Assembly: GCF_020616515.1 (NCBI RefSeq)
Contig: NZ_CP085135.1
Span: 2,604,001-2,668,000 of the forward strand
Source: Mesorhizobium sp. PAMC28654
GTDB lineage: Bacteria > Pseudomonadota > Alphaproteobacteria > Rhizobiales > Rhizobiaceae
Length of the DNA stretch: 64,000 nucleotides
Direction of reading: 5' to 3'
Position numbers and translations under genes: made by a program. The notes below the pieces were generated by a model, which was not told the origin of the DNA, made no database searches, and saw nothing but the letters and a program-made list of their open reading frames with translations. Each line of letters opens with the position of its first letter. The first letter of the stretch is position 1. Positions 41,362-49,435 of the stretch are shown here, piece by piece.

Positions 41362-42282
41362 ATGTCCCTGTCAGATGACAGCCGCTACCTGAAAGGTGGG
41401 CCGGTCGCCCAGCGTATCATCGCTTCCGTGCGTGAGGACGCGGCGATCGCCACGGCCGAGGGCTTTCCGCCAAAACTGGTGTCGATCACCGTTGGAGACA
41501 CAGCGGCGGTGGGCGTCTATGTGCGCAACCAGCGCGCCAAGGCGGAGCTCGCCGGCATAGGTTTCGAGGAGCGGCGGTTTCTCGCCGACATATCAGCCAC
41601 CGAACTCGAGGCCGCGATCCACGGGCTGAACGCCGATCCGCGCGTCACCGGCATCATCATCCAGCGGCCGGTGCCCGCGCATATCCCGGTCCGGACGCTG
41701 CAGTCGGCGGTGCATCCGCTCAAGGACGTCGAGGGCATGCATCCGGCCTCGATCGGCAACATCGTCTACAACCAGCTTGACCTCGCGCCCTGCACGGCGG
41801 CCGCATCGGTCGAATTGCTCAAGGAAACGGGGCTCGACCTCAAGGGCTTGGAGGTCGTGATCGTCGGCCATTCGGAGATCGTCGGCAAGCCAATCGCCTT
41901 CCTCTTGATGAGCGAAGGCGCGACCGTGACGGTCTGCCATCACATGACGCGATCTGTGGCGGCCCACGCGCGCCGCGCCGACGCGCTGTTCGTCGCCGTC
42001 GGCAAGCCGCGGCTGATAAAGGCCGACATGGTCAAGCCAGGTGCGGCCGTCATCGACATCGGCATCAATTCCGAGATCGGCCCGGACGGTTCCAACCGCA
42101 TCGTCGGCGACGTCGACACCGAAAGCGTCAAGGACGTCGCGTCCTGGATCACGCCGGTGCCGGGTGGCGTCGGCCCGATCACTGTGTCAATCCTGCTGCG
42201 CAACACGATGGTGGCACTCAGCCGCCAGCGCGCGCTCTATGAAGCGACCTACGGCACGCCGGACAAGCTCGCGGCCGAATAA
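41362..42282 (+). CDS. folD: FolD-like methylenetetrahydrofolate dehydrogenase/cyclohydrolase with altered catalytic residues
   Basis: This 306-residue member of the FolD family interconverts methylene- and formyl-tetrahydrofolate. The fold signatures are present: LDLAPCTAAA, VVIVGHSEIVGKPIAFLLM for NADP, and WITPVPGGVGPITVSIL. However, the catalytic Lys of the YVxxK motif is Gln (YVRNQ, Gln57) and the Asp of KDVDG is Glu (KDVEG, Glu124), whereas the conserved Gln (IIIQRP, Gln101) is kept. Loss of that Lys is expected to impair the cyclohydrolase step, so this may be a dehydrogenase-only paralogue. ATG 41362 has AAAGG upstream. It converges with glcF, 16 bp apart. Confidence 0.85.
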   Translation: MSLSDDSRYLKGGPVAQRIIASVREDAAIATAEGFPPKLVSITVGDTAAVGVYVRNQRAKAELAGIGFEERRFLADISATELEAAIHGLNADPRVTGIIIQRPVPAHIPVRTLQSAVHPLKDVEGMHPASIGNIVYNQLDLAPCTAAASVELLKETGLDLKGLEVVIVGHSEIVGKPIAFLLMSEGATVTVCHHMTRSVAAHARRADALFVAVGKPRLIKADMVKPGAAVIDIGINSEIGPDGSNRIVGDVDTESVKDVASWITPVPGGVGPITVSILLRNTMVALSRQRALYEATYGTPDKLAAE

Positions 42283-42298
42283 GCACAGGGGCGTCCCG

Positions 42299-43624
42299 CT
42301 ACTCCGCCGCGACCAGACCGCTTTCGATCACGCCTTCCGGCTTCGGCCCGCCATAGGCCCAGTCAAGCAGTTTTATCGTGTGCACCACCGGCATCTTTGC
42401 CGCCGAGGCGATCTGGGTGATGCAGCCGATGTTGCCGGTGGCGATGATCGCAGCACCCGTCGCCTCGATGTTCTTCACCTTGCGGTCGCGCAGTTTTGTC
42501 GAAATCTCGGACTGCAGGATGTTGTAGGTGCCGGCCGAGCCGCAGCACAGATGTCCCTCGCGTGGCTCGCGCACGATGAAACCGGCCTTTGCGAGAAGCT
42601 CCTTCGGCTGGCGCGTGATCTTCTGGCCGTGCTGCATCGAACAGGCCGAATGATAGGCGACGACGGTACCGGGCTTGCGCACGGGTTCAGGTAGATCGAT
42701 GCTCGCCAGATACTCGGTGATGTCCTTGGCCAGCGCCGAGACGCGCACTGCCTTGTCGGCATAGGCAGGATCCAGCCGCAGCATGAAGCCATAGTCCTTG
42801 ATCGTCGTGCCGCAGCCGGATGCTGTAATGACGATGGCGTCGAGCCCACCCTCGTCGATCGCGCGCGTCCAGGCGTCGACATTCTGCCTAGCCGAGGCAA
42901 GGGCGGCCTCTTCCCGCCCCATGTGATGCACGAGCGCGCCGCAACAGCCTTCGCCTTGTGGCACCACGACCTCGATGCCGAGCCGCGTCAGCAGCGAAAT
43001 CGTCGTGTCGTTGATGGCGGGATCGAGCACCGATTGGGCGCAGCCGGTAAGGATGGCGACGCGGCCTTTTTTTGTCCCTTGCCCGGGATGGATGCCTGGA
43101 GAGGCCATGGGCGAAGCTGCGGGGAGCGACGCCGGCGTGAGCTTGAGCATCGCGCTGAGCGGCTTCAGCGCCGGGATATTTTCGAACAGGCCAATGAACG
43201 GTTTTCCCAACTTGGCCAGCTTGAGCGCGGCGCGGAAACGCCGGGGGTATGGCAGCACGAAGGCCAGCATCGCGCGGGTCAGGCGGTCGAGCAGCGGCCG
43301 CTTGTAGGTCTCCTGGATATGGGCGCGGGCATGGTCGACCAGATGCATGTAGTTGACGCCCGACGGGCAGGTCGTCATGCAGGCGAGGCAGGACAGGCAA
43401 CGGTCGATATGGGTGACGATCTCCTTGTCGGCCGGACGGCCGTTTTCCAGCATGTCCTTGATCAGGTAGATGCGTCCACGCGGTGAATCCAATTCATTGC
43501 CGAGCGTCACATAGGTCGGACAGGTGGCGGTGCAGAAGCCGCAATGCACGCATTTACGCAGGATCTTTTCCGATTCCGCGACATGCGGATCGGCAAGCTG
43601 GGCAAGCGAAAAGTTGGTCTGCAT
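42299..43624 (-). CDS. glcF: Glycolate oxidase iron-sulfur subunit
   Basis: This 441-residue subunit carries electrons from the flavoprotein subunits GlcD/GlcE to the respiratory chain. Two 4Fe-4S motifs are near the N-terminus (CVHCGFCTATCPT and CLSCLACMTTCPSG), and two CCG domains follow (GEGCCGALVHHMG, HLCCGSAGTYN). It is the last gene of the operon glcD, unknown gene, glcE, glcF, with 10 bp to glcE. All motifs are complete. Confidence 0.95.
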   Translation of the reverse strand: MQTNFSLAQLADPHVAESEKILRKCVHCGFCTATCPTYVTLGNELDSPRGRIYLIKDMLENGRPADKEIVTHIDRCLSCLACMTTCPSGVNYMHLVDHARAHIQETYKRPLLDRLTRAMLAFVLPYPRRFRAALKLAKLGKPFIGLFENIPALKPLSAMLKLTPASLPAASPMASPGIHPGQGTKKGRVAILTGCAQSVLDPAINDTTISLLTRLGIEVVVPQGEGCCGALVHHMGREEAALASARQNVDAWTRAIDEGGLDAIVITASGCGTTIKDYGFMLRLDPAYADKAVRVSALAKDITEYLASIDLPEPVRKPGTVVAYHSACSMQHGQKITRQPKELLAKAGFIVREPREGHLCCGSAGTYNILQSEISTKLRDRKVKNIEATGAAIIATGNIGCITQIASAAKMPVVHTIKLLDWAYGGPKPEGVIESGLVAAE

Positions 43625-43634
43625 CGCGGATGTC

Positions 43635-44840
43635 CTAGGCCATGCGGCCGGGATTGAGGATGTTCTTCGGGTCGAATTCCTGCTTCAGCCGCTGGCTGAG
43701 TGCGGCGAGCGCCGGCGGCTGCGGCTCGAACACCGGCAGCGCGGCGCGATGAGAGGGTGCCGCGCGCACCAGCGTCGCGTGGCCGCCGCCATGTTTTCTC
43801 AGGAGCCCGCGCAGCAGAGCCGCTTCCGGATCGCCCTCTTCCATGCGCAACCACACCAGCCCGCCCTGCCAGTCATAGAAGGCGCTGACAGCGGCCTGCA
43901 TGCGCAGCGTCAACACCATCTGGTGGCCTTGGGAAGGCGTCATCGACACCCGCCAGACCGGTTTCTCGCTGCCGTCGCAGAACGGCCTGCAATCGCGCAC
44001 ATCGCGCCAGATGACCGCTGAAGCCTCGCCTGAAATCTCTTCCAACGGCCCGGCATTGCCGAGCAACGTTTTAAGCGCGCCGATACGATACGCGACGGAA
44101 GGGCCAAAGCCTTCGACACGCAACAGCGTCGCGGCGTCGCTGCCAAGCGCACCACCGGCGACACGCGCGGCGATCCGCTCCGGCAGATGGGCAGCGCTCG
44201 AAACTTCGGCGCTGGAGCCGAGCGCCAATGCCATGGCGGGGGCCGCAGCATCGTCAAGCAATCCCCTGATTGCGAGGGTGACTTCGGTTTCCGCTGCCGG
44301 AAGCACCTTGAAGGTAACATCCGTGAAGACAGCCAGCGTGCCCCAGCTGTTGGCCATCAGCTTGGACATGTCGTAGCCGGTGACGTTCTTCACGACGCGG
44401 CCGCCGGACTTGAAGGCTTCGCCTCGGCCGGAAACCACATTGATGCCCAAGATATGATCACGCGCCGCGCCCGCCTTGAGCCGACGTGGACCGGAAAGGT
44501 TTGCGCCGAGCACGCCGCCGATCGTCCCTCTCCCCGGCTCACCGCCGAGCAGCGGGCCGTAGTCCATCGGCTCGAAAGCAAATTGCTGGCCATTTTCAGC
44601 CAACAGCTTCTCGATCTCGGCAATCGGCGTGCCGGCTTTTGCCGACAACACCAGCTCGGCGGGCTCGTAGAGCGTGACACCGGACAGTTTCGACAGGTCG
44701 AGCGTGTGTTCGGTCTGCAGCGGACGACCGATGCCGCGCTTGGAGCCATGCCCGAGGATTTCGAGGGGCGACTCTTCGGCCACGGCCCAGGCGACGGCGG
44801 ACTGGACTTCGTCTGATGTGGATGGGGTGAAGGTGGTCAA
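43635..44840 (-). CDS. glcE: Glycolate oxidase FAD-binding subunit
   Basis: This 401-residue flavoprotein subunit has a PCMH-type FAD domain (PLEILGHGSKRGIGRPLQTE, then GGVLGANLSGPRRLKAGAAR and GRVVKNVTGYDMSKLMANSW). It forms the glycolate oxidase complex with GlcD and GlcF. Its start overlaps the stop of the upstream unknown gene by four bases, showing that this gene is part of the operon. Confidence 0.93.
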   Translation of the reverse strand: MTTFTPSTSDEVQSAVAWAVAEESPLEILGHGSKRGIGRPLQTEHTLDLSKLSGVTLYEPAELVLSAKAGTPIAEIEKLLAENGQQFAFEPMDYGPLLGGEPGRGTIGGVLGANLSGPRRLKAGAARDHILGINVVSGRGEAFKSGGRVVKNVTGYDMSKLMANSWGTLAVFTDVTFKVLPAAETEVTLAIRGLLDDAAAPAMALALGSSAEVSSAAHLPERIAARVAGGALGSDAATLLRVEGFGPSVAYRIGALKTLLGNAGPLEEISGEASAVIWRDVRDCRPFCDGSEKPVWRVSMTPSQGHQMVLTLRMQAAVSAFYDWQGGLVWLRMEEGDPEAALLRGLLRKHGGGHATLVRAAPSHRAALPVFEPQPPALAALSQRLKQEFDPKNILNPGRMA

Positions 44841-45421
44841 AGCCTGTGCTCCCGCAGTTTTTCGAGCACGGCTTCGCCCCTTGGCGACAGCCGGTAACCG
44901 ACATCGAGGCTCTCAGTGAGACCGAGTTCCTTGAGCTTGCGGACGTCCTGCTTGAATTTCAGCGTCTCGACCCCAGCCCTGGCTGCCAAGGCGGCAGCCA
45001 CCACTTCCGGGTTGGCATCGATTGCCCGCAGGATCGACGGGAAATAGCCCGGCGATGTTTTGTCCCAGCGCGCGAAACGCATGGTCAAGGCGTGCCAATC
45101 CTCGTCGGAAAGCACGGCGTCGTTGCGCAAGGCGACGCGCCCGTCGGGTTCGATGCCATTGAGCTCGATGCGGTAGGCCGGGGTGCCGTCATCAGGACCG
45201 AGCATCTCCCGAAGCGCGGCGCGTGTCGGGAAGCCGGCCGCGACCGCGTCCTTCTCCGTCAATGCAGAGCCGTCCACGGTTGTGATGCCACCTATCAGCA
45301 CGACGCCCGATGCCGTCCGGACCCGCCCGCCCGCCTTGACCGTCGGTCGCTTCCAGCGGCGGAAAGCGAGCGAAACCTCGCCCGACACAATCGCCTCCAG
45401 GGTCTGACGCCGAAACAGCAT
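44837..45421 (-). CDS. Unknown protein within the glc operon (possible ASCH/PUA-like plus winged-helix)
   Basis: This 194-residue cytoplasmic protein lies between glcD and glcE. It starts four bases after the glcD stop and overlaps glcE by four bases, so it is co-translated with the glycolate oxidase subunits. The N-terminal half (RRQTLEAIVSGEVSLAFRRW, then GRVRTASGVVLIGGI) resembles the ASCH/PUA fold. The C-terminal half (VETLKFKQDVRKLKELGLTE, then VGYRLSPRGEAVLEKL) looks like a winged-helix region. It could bind RNA or act as a regulator; I cannot assign a function. ATG 45421 fits better than the upstream in-frame start at 45472, which would overlap glcD. Confidence 0.65.
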   Translation of the reverse strand: MLFRRQTLEAIVSGEVSLAFRRWKRPTVKAGGRVRTASGVVLIGGITTVDGSALTEKDAVAAGFPTRAALREMLGPDDGTPAYRIELNGIEPDGRVALRNDAVLSDEDWHALTMRFARWDKTSPGYFPSILRAIDANPEVVAAALAARAGVETLKFKQDVRKLKELGLTESLDVGYRLSPRGEAVLEKLREHRL

Positions 45422-45425
45422 CCGT

Positions 45426-46934
45426 TCAAAACCTCGGAATGTCCGGGAATGCCACCTGCCCCCGGTGGACATGCATGCGTCCGAGTTCGGCGCAGCGGCG
45501 CAACTGCGGGAACACCTTGCCCGGATTGAGCAAATGATTGGGATCGAAGGCGCATTTGACCCGCATCTGCTGGTCCAGGTCGACCTGGTTGAACATTTCC
45601 GGCATCAGGTCGCGCTTCTCCACACCCACCCCATGTTCACCGGTCAGCACGCCGCCAACCTTCACGCAGAGGCGCAATATGTCGGCGCCGAAGCTTTCCG
45701 CCTTGTCGAGTTCGCCGGGCACATTGGCATCATAGAGAATGAGCGGATGCAGATTGCCGTCGCCGGCATGGAAGACATTGGCGACGCCAAGCCCGTATTT
45801 TTCGGAGAGCTCGCGCATGCCATGCAGAACGCGCGGCAGCTCCTTGCGCGGGATTGTTCCGTCCATGCAGTAGTAGTCTGGCGAGATACGGCCAACCGCG
45901 GGGAAAGCCGCCTTGCGGCCAGCCCAGAAGGACAGCCGTTCCTGCTCGGACTGCGAGATGCGACACGTTGTCGAGCCGTTCTTGTAGGCGATGGCTTCGA
46001 CAAGGCCGATCAGGTGATCGACCTCGACGCCCGGCCCGTCGAGCTCGACGATCAGCAGCGCCTCGACATCCAAGGGATAGCCGGCGTGGACGAAATCCTC
46101 GGCGGCGTGGATGGCCGGGCGATCCATCATCTCCATGCCGCCCGGAATGATACCGGCGCCGATGATGTCAGCGACGCACTGGCCGCCCTGCTCGCTGGTC
46201 GGAAAACCGATCAGCAGGGCGCGGGCTGTCTCCGGCTTCTTCAGGATGCGCACAGTGACCTCGGTGACGACGCCAAGCAGGCCTTCCGAACCGGTCATCA
46301 CGCCAAGCAGGTCGTAGCCTTCCGCGTCGAGATGGTTGCCGCCGAGCCGCACCACCTCGCCATTCATCAGCACCATCTCGATGCCCAGCAAGTTGTTGGC
46401 GGTGAGGCCGTATTTCAGGCAGTGCACGCCGCCGGAATTTTCGGCCACATTGCCACCGATCGAGCAGGCGATCTGGGAGGATGGGTCGGGGGCGTAGTAA
46501 AAGCCCTCCTGCTCGACGGCGGTGGTGATGCCGAGATTGGTGACACCCGGCTGGGCGACGACCGTGCGATTGGGAAAATCGATCGCAAGGATGCGGTTGA
46601 AGCGGCTCATGACCAGCAGCACGGCGTCCTCGAGCGGCAGCGCCCCGCCCGACAGCGAGGTGCCGGAACCGCGCGGCACGACGCGGATGTTGCGGTCGTT
46701 GCAGTACTTCAGCACACGGGATACCTGCGCCACGGTCTGCGGCAACACCACCACCAGGGGCAACTGACGATAGGCTGTCAGCCCGTCGCTCTCGAAGGCG
46801 CGCATTTCATTGGTCGCGTCGACGACGCCCTCGCCCGGCACGATGACGCGCATATCGGCGACGATCTCGTCGCGCCGGCGCATCGTTGCGTCGTCAGGTT
46901 TCGGCATGGCCAGGCCGGACATCAACAGCCTCAT
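45426..46934 (-). CDS. glcD: Glycolate oxidase subunit GlcD (FAD-linked)
   Basis: This 502-residue catalytic subunit oxidises glycolate (possibly also D-lactate) to the 2-oxo acid. The FAD_binding_4 domain includes VVPRGSGTSLSGGALPLEDA and CSIGGNVAENSGGVHCLKYG. The FAD-oxidase C domain ends with VGGVLTGEHGVGVEKRDLM. The start may be ATG 46934 or ATG 46907 (MPKPDDATMRRRDE); neither has a strong ribosome site. A 23-bp operator-like motif lies eight bases upstream at 46942. Confidence 0.95.
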   Translation of the reverse strand: MRLLMSGLAMPKPDDATMRRRDEIVADMRVIVPGEGVVDATNEMRAFESDGLTAYRQLPLVVVLPQTVAQVSRVLKYCNDRNIRVVPRGSGTSLSGGALPLEDAVLLVMSRFNRILAIDFPNRTVVAQPGVTNLGITTAVEQEGFYYAPDPSSQIACSIGGNVAENSGGVHCLKYGLTANNLLGIEMVLMNGEVVRLGGNHLDAEGYDLLGVMTGSEGLLGVVTEVTVRILKKPETARALLIGFPTSEQGGQCVADIIGAGIIPGGMEMMDRPAIHAAEDFVHAGYPLDVEALLIVELDGPGVEVDHLIGLVEAIAYKNGSTTCRISQSEQERLSFWAGRKAAFPAVGRISPDYYCMDGTIPRKELPRVLHGMRELSEKYGLGVANVFHAGDGNLHPLILYDANVPGELDKAESFGADILRLCVKVGGVLTGEHGVGVEKRDLMPEMFNQVDLDQQMRVKCAFDPNHLLNPGKVFPQLRRCAELGRMHVHRGQVAFPDIPRF

Positions 46935-46941
46935 TCGTTTG

Positions 46942-46964
46942 ACTGGTCAAAATCTTTTACCAGT
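46942..46964 (-). promoter_or_regulatory. FCD-regulator operator candidate before glcD
   Basis: Half sites ACTGGT and ACCAGT stand 11 bases apart. On the minus strand the motif ends TTTTGACCAGT and matches the motif before the GntR gene (48538-48560) at 18 of 23 positions. Being so close to the start, it suits a repressor site. Confidence 0.55.
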
Positions 46965-47080
46965 TTAGCCTGTCCGTTGCAAATCCTGCTTTGGTGGAGA
47001 GCCTGGCGTCAAGGCCGAGACGAGCTTCCGCAGCGGCAATCTGCCGCTGGCTGATCCGCCTTCCGCGCTTTCGGAAATGA

Positions 47081-48403
47081 CTACTCGCCGGGATGCTTGC
47101 CGGGCTCGGAGTGCATCAGCCGCACACGGCGCACGCCCCACCAGACCAGCAGGATGGCGACCGGCACCGAGGCCGCGGTGACAATCTCCGGAGCAAAGGC
47201 ATGGCCAAAGATCGAGGCGCCCTTGGCGACATAGCCGATAAGGCCGACGACATAGTAGGAGACGGCCGCCACCGAGAGGCCTTCCACTGTCTGCTGCAGG
47301 CGCAGTTGCAGGCGGGCGCGGTTGTTCATCGAAGCCAGCAGATCGCGGTTCTGCTTCTCGACCTCGACGTCGACCCAGGTGCGCAGCAGCGTGGTGGCGC
47401 GGGTGAGCTTTCGCGACAGATTGGCCTGACGCTCCTCGACCGAACGGCAGGTGCGCATGGCCGGCGCGACGCGGCGCTGCAGAAAACCGCCCCAGGTGTC
47501 ATAACCGGGCACGGCCTCTTCCTCCAGCGCTTCCAGCCGCTCGACGACGATGCCGTCATAGGCTCGACTGGCGCCGAAACGGTAGAGGCTGGATGCGGCA
47601 TCGGCTTCCAGTTCCGCCGCAAGCTCGGTCAGGTCGGCCAGCAGCGTCTGGCTGTCGCGGGTTTCAGCAACCTTCATCTCAAGGGTGGTCTGGGCGAGCC
47701 TGTCCTCAATGCGGCGGGCGCGGCCGGACAAGGTCAACGCCAGCGGCAAGCCGAGCATGGAGAGCGTCCGGTAGGTCTCGATGTCGATCAGCCGTTGCGA
47801 CAGCGCGCCCGTGCGCGCCGGCGTCAGGCCACGATCGAGCACCAGCATGCGGGTCATGCCGTCGCCGTCCTGACGGAAGTCGGTGACGATGGCTGCGTTG
47901 CCGCGCTCGACCAGCGAGTAGCACAGGCTGGTCGGGTCGAAGTCCGAGATCAGTTCCTCGCTCAATTCCGTCCATTTGCGGATTTCGAGCCTGATGCCGG
48001 AAATGACGGTGCCTGGCGGGGAAAACCCATTCCCGAAGGGCGAATCCTCCTGCGTTCTGCCGGTTTCGGACAGCGGTCCTTCCCACAGATAGGTCGAGAA
48101 TTCCGTATGCCGTTCCCAGCGCAGCGAGCCCTTGCCCCACTTCATCGCATGGTGACGGGCTTGGCGGTCGGGCGCGGCAATGCCGAGCCGGCGCGACAAC
48201 TCGGAAAGCACCGCATGGTCCACACCCGAGCCGCCCTCGGTCATGAAAGCGAGCTGAATGAGAACGCGCGGCTTTTCGATCAGCGGATGCGGCCGGGCAT
48301 GGACTTCGCCGAGCGCGCCCGGACGGCCTTCATGCGCTGGGAAACCCATCACGCTGCCCTTGGCGCGTGGCTGGAATTCGAGATTGGACGGGTCGTCTGA
48401 CAC
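47081..48403 (-). CDS. DUF3422 family membrane protein
   Basis: This 440-residue protein of unknown function has a large soluble N-terminal part (ARPHPLIEKPRVLIQLAFMT, then WERHTEFSTYLWEGP), a coiled-coil middle (RIEDRLAQTTLEMKVAETRD) and two C-terminal membrane helices (AAVSYYVVGLIGYVAKGASI and SVPVAILLVWWGVR). GTG 48403 has GGGGGA upstream and gives the family-typical start; the frame remains open further up. It lies alone between the glc and lld genes. Confidence 0.85.
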   Translation of the reverse strand: MSDDPSNLEFQPRAKGSVMGFPAHEGRPGALGEVHARPHPLIEKPRVLIQLAFMTEGGSGVDHAVLSELSRRLGIAAPDRQARHHAMKWGKGSLRWERHTEFSTYLWEGPLSETGRTQEDSPFGNGFSPPGTVISGIRLEIRKWTELSEELISDFDPTSLCYSLVERGNAAIVTDFRQDGDGMTRMLVLDRGLTPARTGALSQRLIDIETYRTLSMLGLPLALTLSGRARRIEDRLAQTTLEMKVAETRDSQTLLADLTELAAELEADAASSLYRFGASRAYDGIVVERLEALEEEAVPGYDTWGGFLQRRVAPAMRTCRSVEERQANLSRKLTRATTLLRTWVDVEVEKQNRDLLASMNNRARLQLRLQQTVEGLSVAAVSYYVVGLIGYVAKGASIFGHAFAPEIVTAASVPVAILLVWWGVRRVRLMHSEPGKHPGE

Positions 48404-48537
48404 GGCTGGTCCCCCGGGCTCCCTTGAAACCCTCTTGCAATCGCGTCCCTCTAAGGCCAATAGCCGGGTGACGCAAACAGCAAAATCTAGCCGAAGATGA
48501 TATGGCTTCGGGCGATGAACCCGACACCGTCCGACCA

Positions 48538-48560
48538 ATTGGATAAATAATTTGACCAGT
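48538..48560 (+). promoter_or_regulatory. FCD-regulator operator candidate before the lld genes
   Basis: The 23-bp motif starting ATTGGATAAA and ending TTTGACCAGT is shared with the glcD promoter. Within it, GACCAATTGG (48533-48542) and GACCAGTTGG (48554-48563) recur 21 bp apart, two helical turns. GACCA/TGGTC half sites are typical for GntR/FCD regulators of hydroxyacid genes. Confidence 0.6.
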
Positions 48561-48613
48561 TGGCGACGCAGGCTTTATCTTGCACGACACCGGTTCAATC
48601 CCAGGCACCCCCG

Positions 48614-49417
48614 TTGAGCGATATCTTTTCCAGGATCGAGCATTCGCGCACCGCCGACGAGGTGGTGCAGCAGATCGAGAACCTCATCCTCGAAGGCGTG
48701 CTGCGCACCGGCGACCGGTTGCCCGGCGAGCGCGAACTGGCACGCCAGTTCGACGTGTCTCGGCCGATCCTGCGCGATGCGCTCAAGGCGCTCGAAGGGC
48801 GCGGACTGCTGACGACGCGCCCCGGCGGCGGCACCCATGTCGCTGACGTCATCGGCCAGCTGTTCACCAAGCCGGTGACGGATCTCATCTCGATGCACCG
48901 CAAGGCGGTGACGGACTATCTGGAGTACCGCCGCGAGATCGAAGGCGTGGCGGCCGAATACGCGGCGCGACGCGCCACCCCCGACGATCTGGCGCTGCTC
49001 GACCGCATCATGGCGCGCATGGACGAGGCGGACCGGACCGGCGATTTCGACGATGAAGCCGAAATCGATGTCGAATTCCATCACGCGATCTGCGAATGCG
49101 CGCACAACATCATCCTCTTGCACACACTGCGCTCCTGTTACCGGCTGTTGTCGGAGGGCGTGTTCCAGAACCGGCTGCTGGTGTTCAGCGTGCCCGGCGC
49201 TCGCGAGGCGCTGCTTGCCCAGCACCGGGCGATCCATGCGGCGGTGAAGGCCGGCGATCCCGCCGCCGCCCGCCAGGCCGCGATGGACCACATCACCTAT
49301 GTTGAACGGTCGATGGCCGAGGCCGAGCGCAGCGGCGACTGGCAGCGCGTGTCGCGGCTGAGGCTCAGGCAGCGCGCCGACGCCACCGATATCGAACCCG
49401 CACGCAAACGCTCCTAA
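48614..49417 (+). CDS. lldR: GntR-family regulator with FCD domain (LldR-like)
   Basis: This 267-residue regulator has a GntR winged helix (DEVVQQIENLILEGVLRTGD, then RELARQFDVSRPILRDALKA) and an all-helical FCD effector domain with metal-binding residues (EIDVEFHHAICECAHN, then LAQHRAIHAAVKAGD). It stands 18 bp before lldD and likely senses L-lactate or a similar 2-hydroxyacid. TTG 48614 (LSDIFSRIEHSRTADE) is chosen because it matches the usual start of the family; TTG 48560 would put the start inside the operator motif. It probably also controls glcD. Confidence 0.85.
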   Translation: MSDIFSRIEHSRTADEVVQQIENLILEGVLRTGDRLPGERELARQFDVSRPILRDALKALEGRGLLTTRPGGGTHVADVIGQLFTKPVTDLISMHRKAVTDYLEYRREIEGVAAEYAARRATPDDLALLDRIMARMDEADRTGDFDDEAEIDVEFHHAICECAHNIILLHTLRSCYRLLSEGVFQNRLLVFSVPGAREALLAQHRAIHAAVKAGDPAAARQAAMDHITYVERSMAEAERSGDWQRVSRLRLRQRADATDIEPARKRS

Positions 49418-49435
49418 TCTCGAAACGGGAAGCCC

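Noticed and set aside
45465..47054. Plus-strand open frame of 529 codons opposite glcD
   Set aside because: glcD has full FAD-domain signatures in the normal frame; the opposite frame is rich in His/Gln/Asp without any domain.
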